Assembly: GCF_002750855.1 (NCBI RefSeq) | Contig: NZ_NWUC01000001.1 | Coordinates: forward strand, 744,001-808,000 | Length of the DNA stretch: 64,000 nt | Source of the DNA: Neopararhizobium haloflavum | GTDB lineage: Bacteria; Pseudomonadota; Alphaproteobacteria; Rhizobiales; Rhizobiaceae | Direction: 5' to 3' | Translations under genes and position numbers: made by a program | Notes under the pieces: model-generated | Told to the model about the DNA's origin: nothing | The model's input: only the letters and a program-made list of their open reading frames with translations | Databases searched by the model: none | In this document: positions 18,485-27,611 of the stretch, piece by piece | Numbering within the stretch: the stretch's first letter is position 1 | How the letters are laid out: the number at the start of each line of letters is the position of its first letter

Positions 18485-18766
18485 TCACACCGACAAATGA
18501 CCGGGGATGCGCAGATGCCGCCGCCCGACCTCGACAAACAGCGGATCGCGCTTCGCCGCCCACACCGCCGCGACATGGCCGATGGCCCAGATGGCGAGGC
18601 CGACCAGCCAGAGGCGCAGGCCGAGGCCCACGGCCCCGGCCAGCGTGCCGTTCAGGATGGCGATGGCGCGCGGCGCGCCGCCGAGCAGGATGTGCTCGGT
18701 CAGCGCCCTGTGGACCGGAACGGTGAAACCCGGCACCGCGTCGAGCTGTTCGAGACCGCCCGCCAT
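18485..18766 (-). CDS. trbD: TrbD, VirB3-like T4SS membrane protein
   Basis: 93 residues with 'VPGFTVPVHRALTEHILLGG.PR' and a membrane hairpin, the usual TrbD pattern. It helps place the trbE ATPase at the membrane. The start overlaps the trbC stop by one base (TGATG) and the stop lies ten bases before trbE. Confidence 0.92.
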   Translation of the reverse strand: MAGGLEQLDAVPGFTVPVHRALTEHILLGGAPRAIAILNGTLAGAVGLGLRLWLVGLAIWAIGHVAAVWAAKRDPLFVEVGRRHLRIPGHLSV

Positions 18767-19098
18767 CAGACGAGCGCCCCGCCGCCGAAGGAGAAGAACG
18801 ACAGGAAGAAGCTCGATGCCGCGAACGCGATGCTGAGTCCGAAGACGATCTGGATCAGCTTGCGGAAACCGCCGCCCGTGTCGCCGAAGGCCAGCGTCAG
18901 GCCGGTGATGATAATGATGATCACGGCCATGATCTTGGCGACCGGTCCCTCGATGGACTGGAGGATTTGTTCCAGCGGCTGTTCCCACGGCATCGACGAC
19001 CCGGATGCGCGGGCAGCGGGCGCGAGCATCAGGCTGATGACGAGGGTGGAGGCGACAGTCGCAATATTGCGCGTGCCGCGCGAGACGATGCGGATCAT
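18766..19098 (-). CDS. trbC: TrbC, VirB2-like conjugative pilin precursor
   Basis: 110 residues: a signal peptide up to about 'ARASG', then a short loop and two hydrophobic helices with 'MPWEQPLEQILQSIEGPVAK' and 'AFGDTGGGFRKLIQIVFG', the hallmarks of TrbC/VirB2 pilins. It is the main pilus subunit and overlaps trbB by four bases. Confidence 0.94.
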   Translation of the reverse strand: MIRIVSRGTRNIATVASTLVISLMLAPAARASGSSMPWEQPLEQILQSIEGPVAKIMAVIIIIITGLTLAFGDTGGGFRKLIQIVFGLSIAFAASSFFLSFFSFGGGALV

Positions 19099-20075
19099 GA
19101 AGGGTCTCCTGTCCTGACAATGGCTGGGATGATGCGGTAGTCGCCGTCCGGGCCGAGCCCTTCGACGCGGGCGAGTTCCACCAATCGGCGCGCGGAGCCA
19201 CGGCCGGCAAGGACGGCGACGAGGTCGATGGTCTCGGCGATCAGCGCGCGCGGGACCGTTACGACGGCTTCCTGGATGAGCTGTTCCAGGCGGCGCAGCG
19301 CGCCGATGCCGGAGCCGGCATGGATGGTGCCAATGCCGCCGGGATGGCCGGTGCCCCAGGCCTTGAGCAGGTCGAGGGCTTCGGGACCGCGCACTTCGCC
19401 GATGGGGATGCGGTCGGGGCGCAGGCGCAGCGACGAGCGGACCAGATCGGAAAGCGTGGCGACGCCATCCTTGGTGCGCATGGCGACGAGATTGGGCGCG
19501 GCGCATTGCAGCTCGCGCGTGTCTTCGATGATGACGACGCGATCGGCCGTCTTCGCCACTTCGGCGAGCAACGCGTTGGTCAGCGTCGTCTTGCCGGTCG
19601 AGGTGCCGCCCGCCACGAGCATGTTGGCGCGGGACGCGACGGCGTCGCGCAGGCTCGACGCCTGATCGCCTGACATGATCCCGGCGGCGATGTAGTCGTC
19701 GAGGGTGAAGACCGCGACGGCCGGTTTGCGGATGGCGAAGGCCGGCGCGGCGACGACGGGTGGCAACAGCCCCTCGAACCGCTCGCCGGTTTCCGGCAAC
19801 TCGGCAGAGACGCGTGGGCTGCGAGCGTGAACCTCCGCGCCGACATGGTGCGCGACGAGGCGCACGATGCGCTCGCCATCGGCGGCGGACAGGCGCTCGC
19901 CCGTATCGGAAAGCCCTTCGGACAGGCGGTCGATCCACAACCGCCCGTCCGGGTTCAGCATCACCTCGACCACGGCCGGGTCTTCGAGAAACCGCGCGAT
20001 GGCCGGACCGAGTGCCGTGCGCAACATGCGTGCGCCGCGCTGGATGGCTGGTGGACTGTGGTGTTTGGCGATCAT
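19095..20075 (-). CDS. trbB: TrbB, VirB11-like T4SS ATPase
   Basis: 326 residues of a hexameric traffic ATPase: an N-terminal domain ('[20 protein letters not shown]'), Walker A '[12 protein letters not shown]' (near residue 150), an Asp box, Walker B-like '[19 protein letters not shown]' and the His box '[10 protein letters not shown]'. It is the first gene of the trb operon. Normally the CopG gene lies just upstream; here a 3-kb insert separates them. Confidence 0.96.
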   Translation of the reverse strand: MIAKHHSPPAIQRGARMLRTALGPAIARFLEDPAVVEVMLNPDGRLWIDRLSEGLSDTGERLSAADGERIVRLVAHHVGAEVHARSPRVSAELPETGERFEGLLPPVVAAPAFAIRKPAVAVFTLDDYIAAGIMSGDQASSLRDAVASRANMLVAGGTSTGKTTLTNALLAEVAKTADRVVIIEDTRELQCAAPNLVAMRTKDGVATLSDLVRSSLRLRPDRIPIGEVRGPEALDLLKAWGTGHPGGIGTIHAGSGIGALRRLEQLIQEAVVTVPRALIAETIDLVAVLAGRGSARRLVELARVEGLGPDGDYRIIPAIVRTGDPS

Positions 20076-20549
20076 GTCGGCCCCGGCTTCTGGCGGGGAC
20101 GCGACGGTGGATCCCCGGATCGGGATCGATTAAGAGAGGCCGAAGTCCGGCCGTTTCAATAGAAATTCTGAAGCGTAGTAGCGTGGCGTGCAAAGACTGG
20201 AAGGCGGCGGCCTGGCCCGCTTAATCGACCGCTCGAATTGAATCAGCTTGGCGGCCCATTGATCTGCTTTCGACCCCATTGTCGCCGTTTAGCCCTCTGC
20301 GGTCATCGCCCAAAACTTGCCGTTCGTTGCGCATCAATTGCCGTTTGAGCGGGGCCGATATCCGAGTCCACTGCTATCACACGCAACGCTTAAGCAGACA
20401 GTTGGGGAATGCCGCGGCCGGACCATTTGCGGAGCGGATTCTTGGGGGACACTGGGTTCCGGTGAGATTCGATGTTTTGGCTCCGTTCAACCCAGAGATG
20501 CCTTGGCAGGGTTCCCGACATCTGATTTGTAGTCAGAGGGGGAAAGCTG
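20076..20549 (+). other. 474-base region without a gene between trbB and the GHKL ATPase gene
   Basis: No convincing coding frame was seen. It holds a small perfect hairpin (GGCCG-AAGTC-CGGCC, 20138-20152), one arm of an inverted repeat (20238-20251), and probably the trb promoter on the minus side and the promoter of the GHKL gene on the plus side. Composition falls from the GC-rich trb style to an AT-richer style at about 20150-20250, consistent with an insertion junction there. Confidence 0.5.
20238..20251 (+). repeat. left arm of an inverted repeat flanking the GHKL/nuclease insert
   Basis: TTGAATCAGCTTGG here pairs with the reverse complement of the right arm at 23095-23109, TTCAATCAGCTTAGG: one mismatch and one extra base. 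The two arms flank the two-gene insert exactly. Chance occurrence cannot be excluded. Confidence 0.4.
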
Positions 20550-22526
20550 ATGATCGATGACACTACATTCCAGGCGAATCTAATCAGGCGCGTGCATAAT
20601 CTCGCACTCGGACCATCAACCCCATCCAATTCGTTGGTTCCGCTTTGGGAAGCCATCTACAACGCACTTCATGCTATTCAAGATCGCTTCGGCGAAGAAT
20701 GGGCAACCCGCGGCAAGATCAATATTTCGCTTATCGACCTAGAATCGACCAATCCATCCATTGAGATTCGGGACAACGGCATTGGCCTGAACAAGGACAA
20801 TTTCAACTCTTTCAAAACCTATGACAGCGACCACAAGGAATCTCGCGGGGGCAAGGGCCTCGGGCGCCTCTCATGGTTGAAAGTGTTCGCCGAAGCTCAT
20901 GTCGCTAGTCATTACGTGCAGGACGGTGATCTGCTAAGGCGCTCTTTCACGCTTGTACTCGATAATGAGAAGCCCTTGGCAGATTACTCAGTGGAAGTTG
21001 TCAGTGGCATTGATCCCGGTACGACCGTAATCCTTCGGCGCATGAAAGCGGAATATGCCAAGCATTTCCCGACCAAGTTCGACACCATCGTACGCAAGGT
21101 CGTAGCGCACTTTCTTCCCTACCTCATGTCGCCTGTAAGACCTACGATCACTATCGAGGGCGCGGCAGACCTTATTGAGCTTAGCGAATACCTGAAAGAA
21201 AAGGAGCTGGCGCTCAGCTCTATCTCGCTCACCATAAACGACGAAATCACGATTGAGCTGGAACATAATCTGCTTGAGAAGTCGGTCGTCGAGGGCAAGG
21301 CTGCTCACAAAATCTACCTCGCCGCACATGGTCGCGTCGTTACCGAGGTAGATATCGGCTTGGCGCTTGGACTTGTAACCTACATTGATAGAGACAGGCG
21401 CTCCTACGCCTATGCCGGCGTCCTTTCAGGCAAAATCTTCGACGATTCCGTAAATTCTGAGCGGACGGCGTTTGACCTGGATGCCGAGTCGCTTGAGACC
21501 ATTAAACGGAGGACCTTTGAGGTTATCCGTGAGGTACTCTCGGCCCAGATTGACCGGGTGATTCAGAAGCAGGCGGATATCACCAAGTCCGTCATCAAGA
21601 AGTATCCGCGCTACGCATATCTCGTCGATGATCCCAAAGAATTCGTCGTATCGAGCGTGCCACGAAATTTCCGCACTGCCGAGCAGATTTACCAGCATCT
21701 TGCGGTGCTGGATTACCGAGACAATAGGGATATCGAGCGCAAGGTTGAAGTGCTTTCCAAAACCGAGCCCCGGGAGGAAGACCCCGTAGAAACGGGTGTT
21801 GCAGAGTTGCTAGGCCGCCTTACGGAGCATGAATTCTCCGTCCTTGCGGACTACACCGTCCGCCGCAAGATCGTGCTGGACCTTCTCGAAAAGCGCCTTC
21901 AGTACAAGCCCGATGGCACGATGAGGCATCATTCAGAGGAGGCACTCCATAGCTTCATCGTTCCGATGCGCGTAACCAACAAGGAAGTCCACGTCGATAA
22001 ACACAATCTTTGGATTGTGGACGATAAGCTGACCTATTACGAATACTGGGCGTCCGACAAAGCGCTAAAGAAAATCGTCGCCGAGCATACCTCCTCAGAT
22101 CGCCCGGACGTATTGCTTTTTGCAGGGAGGTCGGCCTACCACCGGCCTGGCACTGACCAGCCTGTGGTGATCGTCGAATTCAAAAAGCCGGTGCGTACTG
22201 ATTACGACGAGGAGGAGAACCCCTTCGTTCAGATATACGGCTACATCGAAGATTTGCAGAGCGGTCGCATCCTCGACAAGAACGGCGGCCAGATTCAGGA
22301 AGTTACGCCGAATACGCCCTTCTTCTGCTACATCATAGCCGATTTCACCCCGAACATGCGAAGATGGATTAAGCTCGCGCAGATAAATGTACCGCTTCCG
22401 GGAGGAGGCGGTTTCTATGGCTATAATCCCGACTATCGCTGCTTCGTGCAGGCACTTAGCTACAAATACGTCCTGAAGGATGCACGCCTGCGGAATGAAG
22501 CATTTTTCAAGCAGCTCAAGATATAG
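20550..22526 (+). CDS. GHKL (Bergerat-fold) ATPase with C-terminal PD-(D/E)XK-like domain; candidate defence protein
   Basis: 658 residues. The N-terminus has all Bergerat ATP-binding motifs: N box E34-AIY-N38-ALH, G1 'DNGIG' (75-79) and G2 'GGKGLGR' (100-106), as in MutL/MORC/Hsp90-type ATPases. A middle transducer-like part follows, then a helical linker. The C-terminal 150 residues look like a restriction-type nuclease: 'RPDVLLFAG' then 'PVVIVEFKKP', giving Asp near 520 and E-x-K at 543/545. It carries neither the topoisomerase nor the Hsp90 domain set. The next gene starts eight bases later and is also nuclease-like. Base use is AT-richer than the trb genes. The function is inferred as phage or plasmid defence by ATP-gated DNA cleavage. 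Confidence 0.75.
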   Translation: MIDDTTFQANLIRRVHNLALGPSTPSNSLVPLWEAIYNALHAIQDRFGEEWATRGKINISLIDLESTNPSIEIRDNGIGLNKDNFNSFKTYDSDHKESRGGKGLGRLSWLKVFAEAHVASHYVQDGDLLRRSFTLVLDNEKPLADYSVEVVSGIDPGTTVILRRMKAEYAKHFPTKFDTIVRKVVAHFLPYLMSPVRPTITIEGAADLIELSEYLKEKELALSSISLTINDEITIELEHNLLEKSVVEGKAAHKIYLAAHGRVVTEVDIGLALGLVTYIDRDRRSYAYAGVLSGKIFDDSVNSERTAFDLDAESLETIKRRTFEVIREVLSAQIDRVIQKQADITKSVIKKYPRYAYLVDDPKEFVVSSVPRNFRTAEQIYQHLAVLDYRDNRDIERKVEVLSKTEPREEDPVETGVAELLGRLTEHEFSVLADYTVRRKIVLDLLEKRLQYKPDGTMRHHSEEALHSFIVPMRVTNKEVHVDKHNLWIVDDKLTYYEYWASDKALKKIVAEHTSSDRPDVLLFAGRSAYHRPGTDQPVVIVEFKKPVRTDYDEEENPFVQIYGYIEDLQSGRILDKNGGQIQEVTPNTPFFCYIIADFTPNMRRWIKLAQINVPLPGGGGFYGYNPDYRCFVQALSYKYVLKDARLRNEAFFKQLKI

Positions 22527-22534
22527 GCTGCACC

Positions 22535-23071
22535 ATGGAAGACCGTGAGATTTTGGCCGGTCTGGTGGCTTCCACGATGCCGCTCATGGCCGACGAGCGG
22601 TATGGCCGCTTAAAGATCCGCGAACGTCCTATCATGCATCGGATTGCCGTGAACCTCGAACAATACTTCTCCAACTGGGAGGTGGATACGGAATACAATC
22701 GCCACGGTGACGACGTGAAGCGCCTTCAGCGCCTCAGCGGTGGAACGAAGAACATTGAGCCGGACATCCTCGTCCATATCAAAGGCGAACCCTTGGCCAA
22801 TCTGCTGGCGGTGGAGATAAAGCTCTCGGACAACAATAATATCGATGACGATATTTTTAAGTTGGAGGGCCTTACGCACCCGGATCAAGGCTTTGTTTAC
22901 CCGGTTGGCGTGCTCCTACAGCTCGACTTTGCCGGGAAGGCTGTTCTCATCTGCGACGTGTTCAGGGCCGGGGGACAGAATGAGGAACTAACCGGGTGGC
23001 TCCGCGATGCATTCGAGAAGGCTATCGAAGACTTGAAAAGGCCCTCGAGGGGCTGCGTGAGAGGGACTTAG
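22535..23071 (+). CDS. PD-(D/E)XK-like nuclease partner of the GHKL ATPase
   Basis: 178 residues. The core is 'EPDILVHIKG' (Asp77) followed by 'LLAVEIKLS' (E94-x-K96), the spacing seen in PD-(D/E)XK enzymes, preceded by a helix-rich N-terminus ('RPIMHRIAVNLEQYF'). It lies eight bases after the ATPase stop and clearly shares its transcript. The stop is reached in a less family-like tail. No annotated family comes to mind. A catalytic or a structural role in the two-gene system are both possible. Confidence 0.65.
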   Translation: MEDREILAGLVASTMPLMADERYGRLKIRERPIMHRIAVNLEQYFSNWEVDTEYNRHGDDVKRLQRLSGGTKNIEPDILVHIKGEPLANLLAVEIKLSDNNNIDDDIFKLEGLTHPDQGFVYPVGVLLQLDFAGKAVLICDVFRAGGQNEELTGWLRDAFEKAIEDLKRPSRGCVRGT

Positions 23072-23094
23072 TCCTGTGCGCTGGTTTCAGCCGG

Positions 23095-23109
23095 CCTAAG
23101 CTGATTGAA
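23095..23109 (-). repeat. right arm of an inverted repeat flanking the GHKL/nuclease insert
   Basis: CCTAAGCTGATTGAA, the counterpart of 20238-20251, 23 bases after the stop of the nuclease-like gene. A short hairpin (CCTCC-TTAGCT-GGAGG, 23168-23183) follows at the end of the convergent CopG gene and may act as a weak terminator for either strand. Confidence 0.4.
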
Positions 23110-23189
23110 CGGCGGCTTTCTCGCTCACCCGCTTGAAGGCTGCCATTCCGCTTCCCACCAAAAGCCACCTCCTTAGCTGGAGGAGGACC

Positions 23190-23618
23190 TCAATGGTCAG
23201 ATGGAGCCACATCTTCCGCGATTTCCTGGCTGAGCTTCGGCCCTTTTGCCAGCCTTCGGCCAAGTGCGGTGACGAACCTCTCGTATCGTTCGCCTGCCTT
23301 GGCGCGCGCCGCCTGCGCCGCAGGCTCCGGCAAAGCGGGCGTGGTCGCCAGCCAGAAGCGGATAAACACGGCGAGGCTTTCCACCGAGATGCCGGTATCG
23401 CGTTCCATCCTCGTCATGCGGCGGTCGATCTGGTCGAGGCGCCGAGCGATCGCCGCCTCCCGGCGTTCCTCGCCATCGGGCGACAGAAAGGACGCGAGTG
23501 CGGCTTCCGCCACGAGCGACCGCGACTGACCCCGCCGGGCCGCAAAGTCGGCGAGCATCGCCATGATGTCTGGGTCGAGATAGACGGAAATCTGTGCTTT
23601 CTTCTTTCTCGCCGCCAT
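23190..23618 (-). CDS. CopG-type ribbon-helix-helix regulator of the tra/trb region
   Basis: 142 residues. The N-terminus is a ribbon-helix-helix ('KKAQISVYLDPDIMAMLADFAARRGQSRSLVAEAAL'); the rest is helical with many charges. In this class of ICE the gene sits between traG and trbB, and here it still follows traG by two bases. It probably autoregulates the transfer genes or helps relaxosome-T4SS coupling. Confidence 0.85.
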   Translation of the reverse strand: MAARKKKAQISVYLDPDIMAMLADFAARRGQSRSLVAEAALASFLSPDGEERREAAIARRLDQIDRRMTRMERDTGISVESLAVFIRFWLATTPALPEPAAQAARAKAGERYERFVTALGRRLAKGPKLSQEIAEDVAPSDH

Positions 23619-23620
23619 GG

Positions 23621-25606
23621 TCAGAGGTCCATGCCGTCATTCGGATCGAGCGAGACCTGACGCGCGATGCCCTGCACGACGCGTGAGAGGCGTCGGTTGC
23701 GGATGGCCGCGTCCTCGGTTTCATCGTCCTGCTCGATCTCGAATTCGTTCTCGACCGGTCGAGCATTCTCAACCGCCATGGTACGCCACAATTCAGGCTG
23801 GCGGCGCCGCTCCGATGCGGTCGGATCATCAGCATCCTCTTGGGAGGTGACTGGCGCGGAGTCACCGATCGGGCGCGCAGGGATCGGCAGCACAGTCCAG
23901 TCGTCGGATTGCGGAGTCTCCAAGGCGCAGAGTTTGGGTGGCGGCAGGACACGCTCGCGGAAGCGATCGTCCTCGTAGTAGCGCGCCTTCTTCGCCCGGA
24001 TGGGCGGAGTGCCGGCCGCCAGGACGATCTCGTCGGCTGGCGGGAGTTGCATGATCTCGCCCGGCGTCAGCAGCGGCCGCGCCGTTTCCGACCGAGAGAC
24101 CATGAGGTGTCCCAGCCAGGGAGAGAGGCGATGGCCGGCGTAGTTCTTCATTGCCTTCATTTCGGTCGCGGTGCCCAGCGCATCGGAGACGCGCTTGGCC
24201 GTCCGCTCGTCGTTCGTCGCGAAGCTGACGCGGACGTGGCAGTTGTCGAGGATGGAGTTGTTCGGCCCATACGCCTTCTCGATCTGGTTCAGCGATTGGG
24301 CGATCAGGAAGGCCTTCAGGCCATAGCCGGCCATGAAGGCGAGAGCGCTCTCGAAAAAGTCGAGGCGTCCGAGGGCCGGAAACTCGTCGAGCATCAGGAG
24401 CAGGCGGTGTCGCGCGGTCTTCGCGTCCAGTTCCTCGGTCAGGCGCCGCCCGATCTGATTGAGGATCAGCCGGATCAGCGGCTTGGTGCGGTTGATGTCG
24501 GACGGCGGCACGACGAGGTAGAGCGTGGCTGGCAGCTTTTCGCCGACGATGTCGGCAATCCGCCAATCGCAGCGCCGCGTCACCTCGGCGACGACGGGAT
24601 CGCGATAGAGCCCGAGGAACGACATGGCGGTGGACAGGACGCCCGACCGCTCGTTGTCGGATTTGTTCAAGAGCTCGCGCGCCGCGCTGGCGATAACGGG
24701 ATGCGTTCCGGCATCGCCAAGATGCGCGGTCTTCATCATGGCGGCGAGCGTCGCCTCGATCGGGCGTTTCGGATCGGAGAGAAAGGCGGCGACACCCGCC
24801 AGCGTCTTGTCGGCCTCGGCATAAAGCACGTGCAGGATCGCGCCGACCAGCAGTGAGTGGCTCGTCTTCTCCCAGTGATTGCGCTTCTCCAGAGATCCCT
24901 CGGGATCGACCAGGATGTCGGCGATGTTCTGGACGTCACGCACCTCCCATTCGCCTCGCCGGACTTCCAGCAGCGGATTGTAGGCAGATGATCTGGCGTT
25001 GGTCGGATCGAAGAGCAGGACGCGACCGTGCATCGAGCGGAAGCCGGCGGTGAGCTTCCAGTTCTCGCCCTTGATATCGTGAACAATGGCCGAGCCCGGC
25101 CAGGTGAGCAGCGACGGAACGACCAGGCCGACGCCCTTGCCCGAGCGTGTCGGGGCAAAGCACAGCACGTGCTCCGGCCCGTCATGGCGCAAATAGGAGC
25201 GATCGTATCGGCCGAGCACGACGCCGTCAGTGCCGAGCAGACCCGCGGTCCGCATCTCCTGCCTGTCGGCCCAGCGCGCCGAACCATAGGTGTCGACGCG
25301 CGACGCCTCCCGCGCCCGCAGGACGGACATGGCGATCGCGACGGCGATGGCGATGAACCCACCAGACGCGGCGATGAAGGCGCCGCGCACGAAGATGTCG
25401 GGCGCATAAGCGTCGTAGAAGTACCACCACCAGAAGAAGGCTGGTGGGTGATAGACCGGCCGGCCGGCGAGCATGAACCAGGGTTCGCCGAGTTGCGGCT
25501 GGAAACCGAGCGACCAGGCGACATACTGCGTCGCCCCCCAAATCGTCGCGAGGACGATCAAGAAGACGGTGAGGATCGGACCCCAGAGGATCTTGGTCGA
25601 TGACAT
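23621..25606 (-). CDS. traG: TraG/VirD4-type T4SS coupling protein
   Basis: 661 residues: N-terminal membrane helices ('ILWGPILTVFLIVLATIW', 'AFFWWWYFYDAY'), then the RecA-like motor with Walker A 'APTRSGKGVGLV', Walker B 'LLLMLDEFPALGRL' and 'LIAQSLNQIEKAYG'. It recruits the relaxase-DNA complex to the Trb channel. The ATG at 25606 begins MSSTKIL, as in homologues; the in-frame extension upstream overlaps the relaxase gene's end and was dropped. It lies 22 bases after the relaxase stop. Confidence 0.95.
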   Translation of the reverse strand: MSSTKILWGPILTVFLIVLATIWGATQYVAWSLGFQPQLGEPWFMLAGRPVYHPPAFFWWWYFYDAYAPDIFVRGAFIAASGGFIAIAVAIAMSVLRAREASRVDTYGSARWADRQEMRTAGLLGTDGVVLGRYDRSYLRHDGPEHVLCFAPTRSGKGVGLVVPSLLTWPGSAIVHDIKGENWKLTAGFRSMHGRVLLFDPTNARSSAYNPLLEVRRGEWEVRDVQNIADILVDPEGSLEKRNHWEKTSHSLLVGAILHVLYAEADKTLAGVAAFLSDPKRPIEATLAAMMKTAHLGDAGTHPVIASAARELLNKSDNERSGVLSTAMSFLGLYRDPVVAEVTRRCDWRIADIVGEKLPATLYLVVPPSDINRTKPLIRLILNQIGRRLTEELDAKTARHRLLLMLDEFPALGRLDFFESALAFMAGYGLKAFLIAQSLNQIEKAYGPNNSILDNCHVRVSFATNDERTAKRVSDALGTATEMKAMKNYAGHRLSPWLGHLMVSRSETARPLLTPGEIMQLPPADEIVLAAGTPPIRAKKARYYEDDRFRERVLPPPKLCALETPQSDDWTVLPIPARPIGDSAPVTSQEDADDPTASERRRQPELWRTMAVENARPVENEFEIEQDDETEDAAIRNRRLSRVVQGIARQVSLDPNDGMDL

Positions 25607-25628
25607 GGCAGCGCTCCTGCTCGATTGT

Positions 25629-27368
25629 TTAGAGGCCGAGCCCCCGCTTGCGACCGAAGCTCCAGTCGACGCCGCCATCTCCTCGGGCGACGCCGGAGAC
25701 ATGACGGCCGAGCTGCTTTTCCAGCGAGGGTGACCAGGGCACGAGTTGAAAGCCGAGACCGTCGGCGATCATCGCGAAGCGGCCGGAGGCGAGCGTGAAC
25801 CGCTGGCGGTAGGTGCCGGCGATGAACTCGCCGGTTTCGCCGCGATTGAAGGGTTGGCCGATCTCGCCCGACAGTTTCTCGCCCAGCGCGTCGAGTTCGC
25901 GGCGACGCAAGGTCTCGATCAGCCGGCGGGCGAAGACGACGCGGCGGCCTTGGCGCTCCGCCAGGCCCTCGCCAACCAGATGGTCGGTGCGATCATCCAT
26001 GGCTTGCCGCACCTCGGCGCCGAAGCCGGCCTCCGACAGGGCGGCGGGCTCGCGGGCGATCGCCTGCCGGTCGAGCCAGGTGGCGCCCGATGCGGTGATC
26101 TGTGCAGAGAGGTCGAGATCGGACCGGACGGCGAGCGCTACCCGCCGTTGGCCGCGCGCGTCGTCGAACTTGCGGAGTTCGACGACCGACCCAGGCGCGC
26201 TGTCGCCGGCCGCGTCAAGGTCGGGCAGCTTGATGTGATGGGTGCGGCCGTCCACGCCGTCGATGACGGCATAAGCAGATCCCTTCAACTCGTCGTCGAG
26301 GCCGCGTTCCACCAAGCGCCCGACGATCGGAGCCTCAAGGCTCTCAGCCGCGAGTACATAGCTCGCCGAGCCGCGCTCGATGCCACTTGCCGTAAGCGCG
26401 CGGTGCATGCGCTTGATGATGTCGCCGCGCTCGCCCAGCTCGCGGAGCGTCGCCTCGGCCCTGTCGTCGATCATCCATTGGCCGGGACCGACCTGCTCGG
26501 CGAGGCCGAGCGTCTCGAGCTTGCGTAGGCGTCCGACCTTCTGCGCATGAAACGCGTCGGGCTGCCGGCCGGGCATGGGGGCGGTGTCGATGATCCCGGT
26601 CTCGTGGGCGTCACGGACGAGCTGCCGATCGAGCTGCGTCCAGCGTTCCGCCTGCACCTGCCGTTCGATGGTGCGGCGGATGTCGTGATCGGTCCGCGGC
26701 CCGAGCTCCTGGGTGATGAGGTTGCGGGTGCGATCACGCATCCCGTCCTTGATGTAGTCGCGCGCGATCACGAGGTCCTGCCCGTCGTCGCGCACGCCGC
26801 GCACGATCAGGTGGACGTGGGGATGTTCGGTGTTCCAGTGATCGACGGCCACCCAGTCGAGGCGAGTGCCGAGATCTTTCTCCATCTGGCGGGCGAGGAC
26901 GTTGGTGAAAGACCGCAGGTCTGACATTTCGAACGCGTCGTCGGGCGAGACGATGAAGCGGAAATGATGCCGATCGTCCTCGCACCGCCCGGCGAAGGCC
27001 AAACCGTCCGCATTCTCCACCGCCGGCCCGAACAGCCGCGCCTTCTCTGCATCACGGGTAACGCCCTCGCGGCGCAGATAGGCGAGATGGGTGCCAAGCG
27101 AAACCGAGCGCACCGAATGGCGAACCACGCGGGCCTTGATGACGGCGCCGCGTGAGCGCGCGGTGATAAACCGGTTCGCCTGGATGCTGGCGCGCTGGCC
27201 ATGCCCGAAGCGCGACCGGCCGCCGGAAACGATACGGCCCGATCGTGACACACCGCCGCCTGCCTTCCTGGCTGCTGCAAGTGCCTGCGCGACGAAGGGC
27301 CGGGCCGATTGTGCACGGGAGGAGCGGATGCGGCCCGGCCGGATGGTGAAGTCCCATTCATCGGCCAT
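25629..27368 (-). CDS. relaxase of the RlxS/VirD2-like DUF3363 family
   Basis: 579 residues. The catalytic half has 'RSRGAVIKARVVRHS', 'HLAYLRREGVTRD' and the metal-binding His cluster 'DHWNTEHPHVHLIVRG'. The second half is the DUF3363 region ('FDDARGQRRVALAVRSDLDL', 'ATWLDRQAI'). It nicks oriT and pilots the strand into the recipient. The ATG at 27368 gives MADEWDF; codons upstream overlap the repeat region. Putative oriT repeats lie directly upstream. Confidence 0.92.
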   Translation of the reverse strand: MADEWDFTIRPGRIRSSRAQSARPFVAQALAAARKAGGGVSRSGRIVSGGRSRFGHGQRASIQANRFITARSRGAVIKARVVRHSVRSVSLGTHLAYLRREGVTRDAEKARLFGPAVENADGLAFAGRCEDDRHHFRFIVSPDDAFEMSDLRSFTNVLARQMEKDLGTRLDWVAVDHWNTEHPHVHLIVRGVRDDGQDLVIARDYIKDGMRDRTRNLITQELGPRTDHDIRRTIERQVQAERWTQLDRQLVRDAHETGIIDTAPMPGRQPDAFHAQKVGRLRKLETLGLAEQVGPGQWMIDDRAEATLRELGERGDIIKRMHRALTASGIERGSASYVLAAESLEAPIVGRLVERGLDDELKGSAYAVIDGVDGRTHHIKLPDLDAAGDSAPGSVVELRKFDDARGQRRVALAVRSDLDLSAQITASGATWLDRQAIAREPAALSEAGFGAEVRQAMDDRTDHLVGEGLAERQGRRVVFARRLIETLRRRELDALGEKLSGEIGQPFNRGETGEFIAGTYRQRFTLASGRFAMIADGLGFQLVPWSPSLEKQLGRHVSGVARGDGGVDWSFGRKRGLGL

Positions 27369-27611
27369 GGCACGGCCCCGCAATGTGCGAAAGGGTTCGC
27401 AGATACAGGGGCTTGGACGTTTGGCGCACATTGCGTCCAAAGCCTGCAAAGTGCGCGAAGCGCCAGAAACCTGAGCAAAACCAACCGACCGACCGACGCG
27501 CAATGTGCGCGCTTTTATCCTGCCATCGTGCGGTTGATATGCCTGCTTCCGCCGCTCCTGCACGCCATGATGCGCTGTAGCCCGACAGGATACGGGATCG
27601 GAGAAATGCCG
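27369..27611 (-). other. gene-free region with repeated CGCAATGTGCG motifs; candidate oriT/relaxase operator
   Basis: Between relaxase and transglycosylase genes the motif CGCAATGTGCG occurs three times: direct at 27379-27389 and 27499-27509 and inverted at 27425-27435. The latter two extend to a perfect 12-base inverted repeat, GCGCACATTGCG (27424-27435) / CGCAATGTGCGC (27499-27510). A related AAGTGCGCGAA lies between. Its position upstream of a relaxase gene, with spaced repeats, fits an origin of transfer or a site for an accessory DNA-binding protein. No nic site can be named. Confidence 0.5.

Noticed and set aside
20550-22526. GHKL protein as a histidine kinase, Hsp90 or topoisomerase subunit
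   Set aside because: No kinase H box, no Hsp90 middle domain and no toprim; the C-terminal E-x-K region and nuclease-like neighbour argue for a restriction-like role.
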